5,984 nt of DNA from positions 1 to 5,984 of the forward strand of contig SYAK01000532.1 of the NCBI GenBank assembly GCA_005788935.1, written 5' to 3'. The stretch is from Pseudomonadota bacterium. Lineage in GTDB: Bacteria; Myxococcota; UBA9042; PHBI01. A model generated the notes under the pieces. It saw nothing but the letters and a program-made list of their open reading frames with translations. It had not been told where the DNA came from and searched no databases. The position numbers were made by a program, and so were the translations under genes. Shown here in pieces: positions 4,634-5,984 of the stretch; position 1 is the first letter of the stretch; the number at the start of each line of letters is the position of its first letter.

Positions 4634-5984
4634 TCAGGGTGCGGCCGCGAGGAGGGCGCGGACGGCGGGACGCAGCTGCCGCATCGCGAGGCCGGCGTGG
4701 GCGAGACCCGCCGCGACCGCTGTCGCCTCCCAGCCGAGTCCGTCAAGGACCCGCGCCCGCAGGATCGCCGCGAGCGGGGGCGGGAGTGCTGCGAGAGCCT
4801 CCGTGCGGGCCGCGACGGCGCAGTGGATGACGTCGAGGTCACTCTCGAGTGTCCGTGGGCTGGCGCACCAGGCCCAGACACGGGCGAGGGCGGCGGCGGC
4901 GGTGATCGTGGGTGGCGGCGCCAGGCCAGCCTCGAGCGCTGCGGTCAGCTCGGGCTCGAGGACCACGCCGTCAGCCTCGAGCAGCGGGCGCGCACGCGGC
5001 CAATTTCGAGCGAAGGCGTGGCGGGCCTCGGCGAGGACGGCGGCGCCTCTGGCGGTGACGGGACGGAGCATCAGGACCGACGGCTCGCCCGACCGAACCC
5101 CGCGGGAGGCGCTGACGCGGGCGACCTCGTAGCCGAGGGTGCGGCGAAAGGCGATCGTGCCAGCCGTGGCGCCAAAGAGCGTCCCGAAGAGGTCCGCGTC
5201 CGGGAATGCGGCGTGAACCGCTTCGGTGAGGGCCGAGGCGAGACCGAGGCGGCGCAGCTCGGGGTGGGTCGCGATCCGCACGCTGCGCACGAGGGTCAGG
5301 TCGGCGACCCCCGGGAGGCCGAGATGGACCGCGAGGGAGTCGCCGAGGGCGCGGGCGGTGAGGCGCACCTGCCCAGCGGCGGCGCGACGCGCGAGCGCCT
5401 CCCCCATCGGCGGCTCGTGCGCGACGAGGCCGACCGCGGCGATGTGGCCGGCGAGCTCGAGGGCATGCAGCGACAGGTCCGGGGCGTCGAGCATCGTGGC
5501 GAGGTCACGCGGCGTGGTGCGGTAATGCGCGTGAAGCAGCAGGCCGAAGACCTCCCGCAGTCGGGGCTCGTCGGCCGCGAGCGTGTCGCGGTCGAAGGCC
5601 AGATGGCGCGCTGTCCGAAGGTCGGGCGCCGCACCGAAGGCGGCGCGCGGAGCCGGCTCGGCGTCAAGCCCGAGGGCGCCAAAGACGCGGGGCTCGAGCG
5701 TGTCACCCGGGTCCCAACGGACCGGGGTGTGCAGGGTGAAGCGGGCGGGGGGCGCGTCGGGACGGGCCTCGGCGAGCCCCGCGAGGAAGCGCAGGACGAA
5801 GCCGCGGCCCGTGCCCTCGTAGCCATGGGTGGTCGTGGCGAAGACGAAGCGGGCGTCGGGGTGCCGGGCGAAGATTCGACGCAGCCGGGGCAGCGGGATC
5901 GCGGCGGCCTCATCGAGGGCGATGATGGGCGGGGGGGCGCCGATATCGGGAGCCTGGTTCGAGAGCCCCTCGGGGGTCGTGAGC
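4634..5984 (-). CDS. tmcA: tRNA(Met) cytidine acetyltransferase TmcA, 5' end off the window
   Basis: TmcA acetylates N4 of the wobble cytidine of elongator tRNA(Met), using acetyl-CoA and ATP, and so prevents misreading of AUA codons. About 449 residues are visible, from mid-helicase domain to the stop; E. coli TmcA has 671, so roughly the first third (N-terminal domain and Walker A) lies beyond the right edge. Positions below count visible residues. ALDEAAAIP (22-30) is the Walker B motif of the RNA-helicase-like module. TTTHGYEGTGRGFVLRF (50-66) matches the family motif. HYRTTPRDLATMLDAPDLS is the conserved bridge into the GNAT domain. RIATHPELRRLGLASAL (236-252) contains the acetyl-CoA pyrophosphate-binding loop (R-x2-G-x-A). 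FGATAGTIAFRRTLGYE is the substrate-side GNAT segment. The last ~130 residues form the helical tRNA-binding tail, Ala-rich here. The frame is intact. It lies 139 bp upstream of the lipoprotein gene on the same strand. Confidence 0.95.
   Translation of the reverse strand, partial: LTTPEGLSNQAPDIGAPPPIIALDEAAAIPLPRLRRIFARHPDARFVFATTTHGYEGTGRGFVLRFLAGLAEARPDAPPARFTLHTPVRWDPGDTLEPRVFGALGLDAEPAPRAAFGAAPDLRTARHLAFDRDTLAADEPRLREVFGLLLHAHYRTTPRDLATMLDAPDLSLHALELAGHIAAVGLVAHEPPMGEALARRAAAGQVRLTARALGDSLAVHLGLPGVADLTLVRSVRIATHPELRRLGLASALTEAVHAAFPDADLFGTLFGATAGTIAFRRTLGYEVARVSASRGVRSGEPSVLMLRPVTARGAAVLAEARHAFARNWPRARPLLEADGVVLEPELTAALEAGLAPPPTITAAAALARVWAWCASPRTLESDLDVIHCAVAARTEALAALPPPLAAILRARVLDGLGWEATAVAAGLAHAGLAMRQLRPAVRALLAAAP

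Noticed and set aside
4521..5132. 203-codon plus-strand frame opposite tmcA
   Set aside because: Tmc family motifs are read unbroken on the minus strand; the plus-strand translation is Arg/Ala/Ser-rich shadow coding.

Overview
This is a very GC-rich bacterial window with densely packed genes whose codons strongly favour G or C at the third position. Three things suggest a member of the Myxococcota (former Deltaproteobacteria): the base composition, a lipoprotein with a long Asp/Thr/Ser/Pro linker after its lipobox, and several conserved-looking genes I cannot assign to a family. The assignment is an inference; there is no rRNA or other marker gene here. I see no sign of a mobile element, phage, CRISPR array, tRNA or rRNA.

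Layout, left to right. (1) 1-497, minus strand: the N-terminal part of an ABC-transporter ATPase of the Mla/Mce lipid-transport type, cut by the left edge just inside its LSGG signature. (2) 597-1202, plus strand: a compact rhomboid intramembrane serine protease, divergent from the ATPase across a 99-bp gap. (3) A 93-bp gap between convergent gene ends, holding a perfect 10-bp inverted repeat (1247-1270). Its core, TGAATGA-N4-TCATTCA, has the arms and spacing of the operator known for the Bacillus TetR-family fatty-acid regulator FadR. (4) 1296-1745, minus strand: a 149-aa helical protein of unknown function with acidic ends. (5) 1872-3011 and 3075-3722, plus strand: a 379-aa and a 215-aa protein, both unassigned and probably cotranscribed. 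They are divergent from gene 4 across 126 bp. (6) A strong hairpin (3753-3781) between convergent gene ends, probably a two-way terminator. (7) 3796-4494, minus strand: a 232-aa secreted lipoprotein with six cysteines beyond the lipobox and its own sigma70-like promoter. (8) 4634-5984, minus strand: the C-terminal two thirds of TmcA, the tRNA(Met) cytidine acetyltransferase, cut by the right edge.

The genes do not form one obvious pathway. TmcA is translation housekeeping. The ATPase, rhomboid and lipoprotein are envelope functions. The three unassigned genes (149, 379 and 215 aa) form the least explained block. No gene-free stretch exceeds 139 bp. The clearest candidates for something new are the 379/215-aa pair with its divergent 149-aa neighbour, and the FadR-like palindrome in an unexpected convergent position. 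Nothing here amounts to a complete, demonstrable new system.
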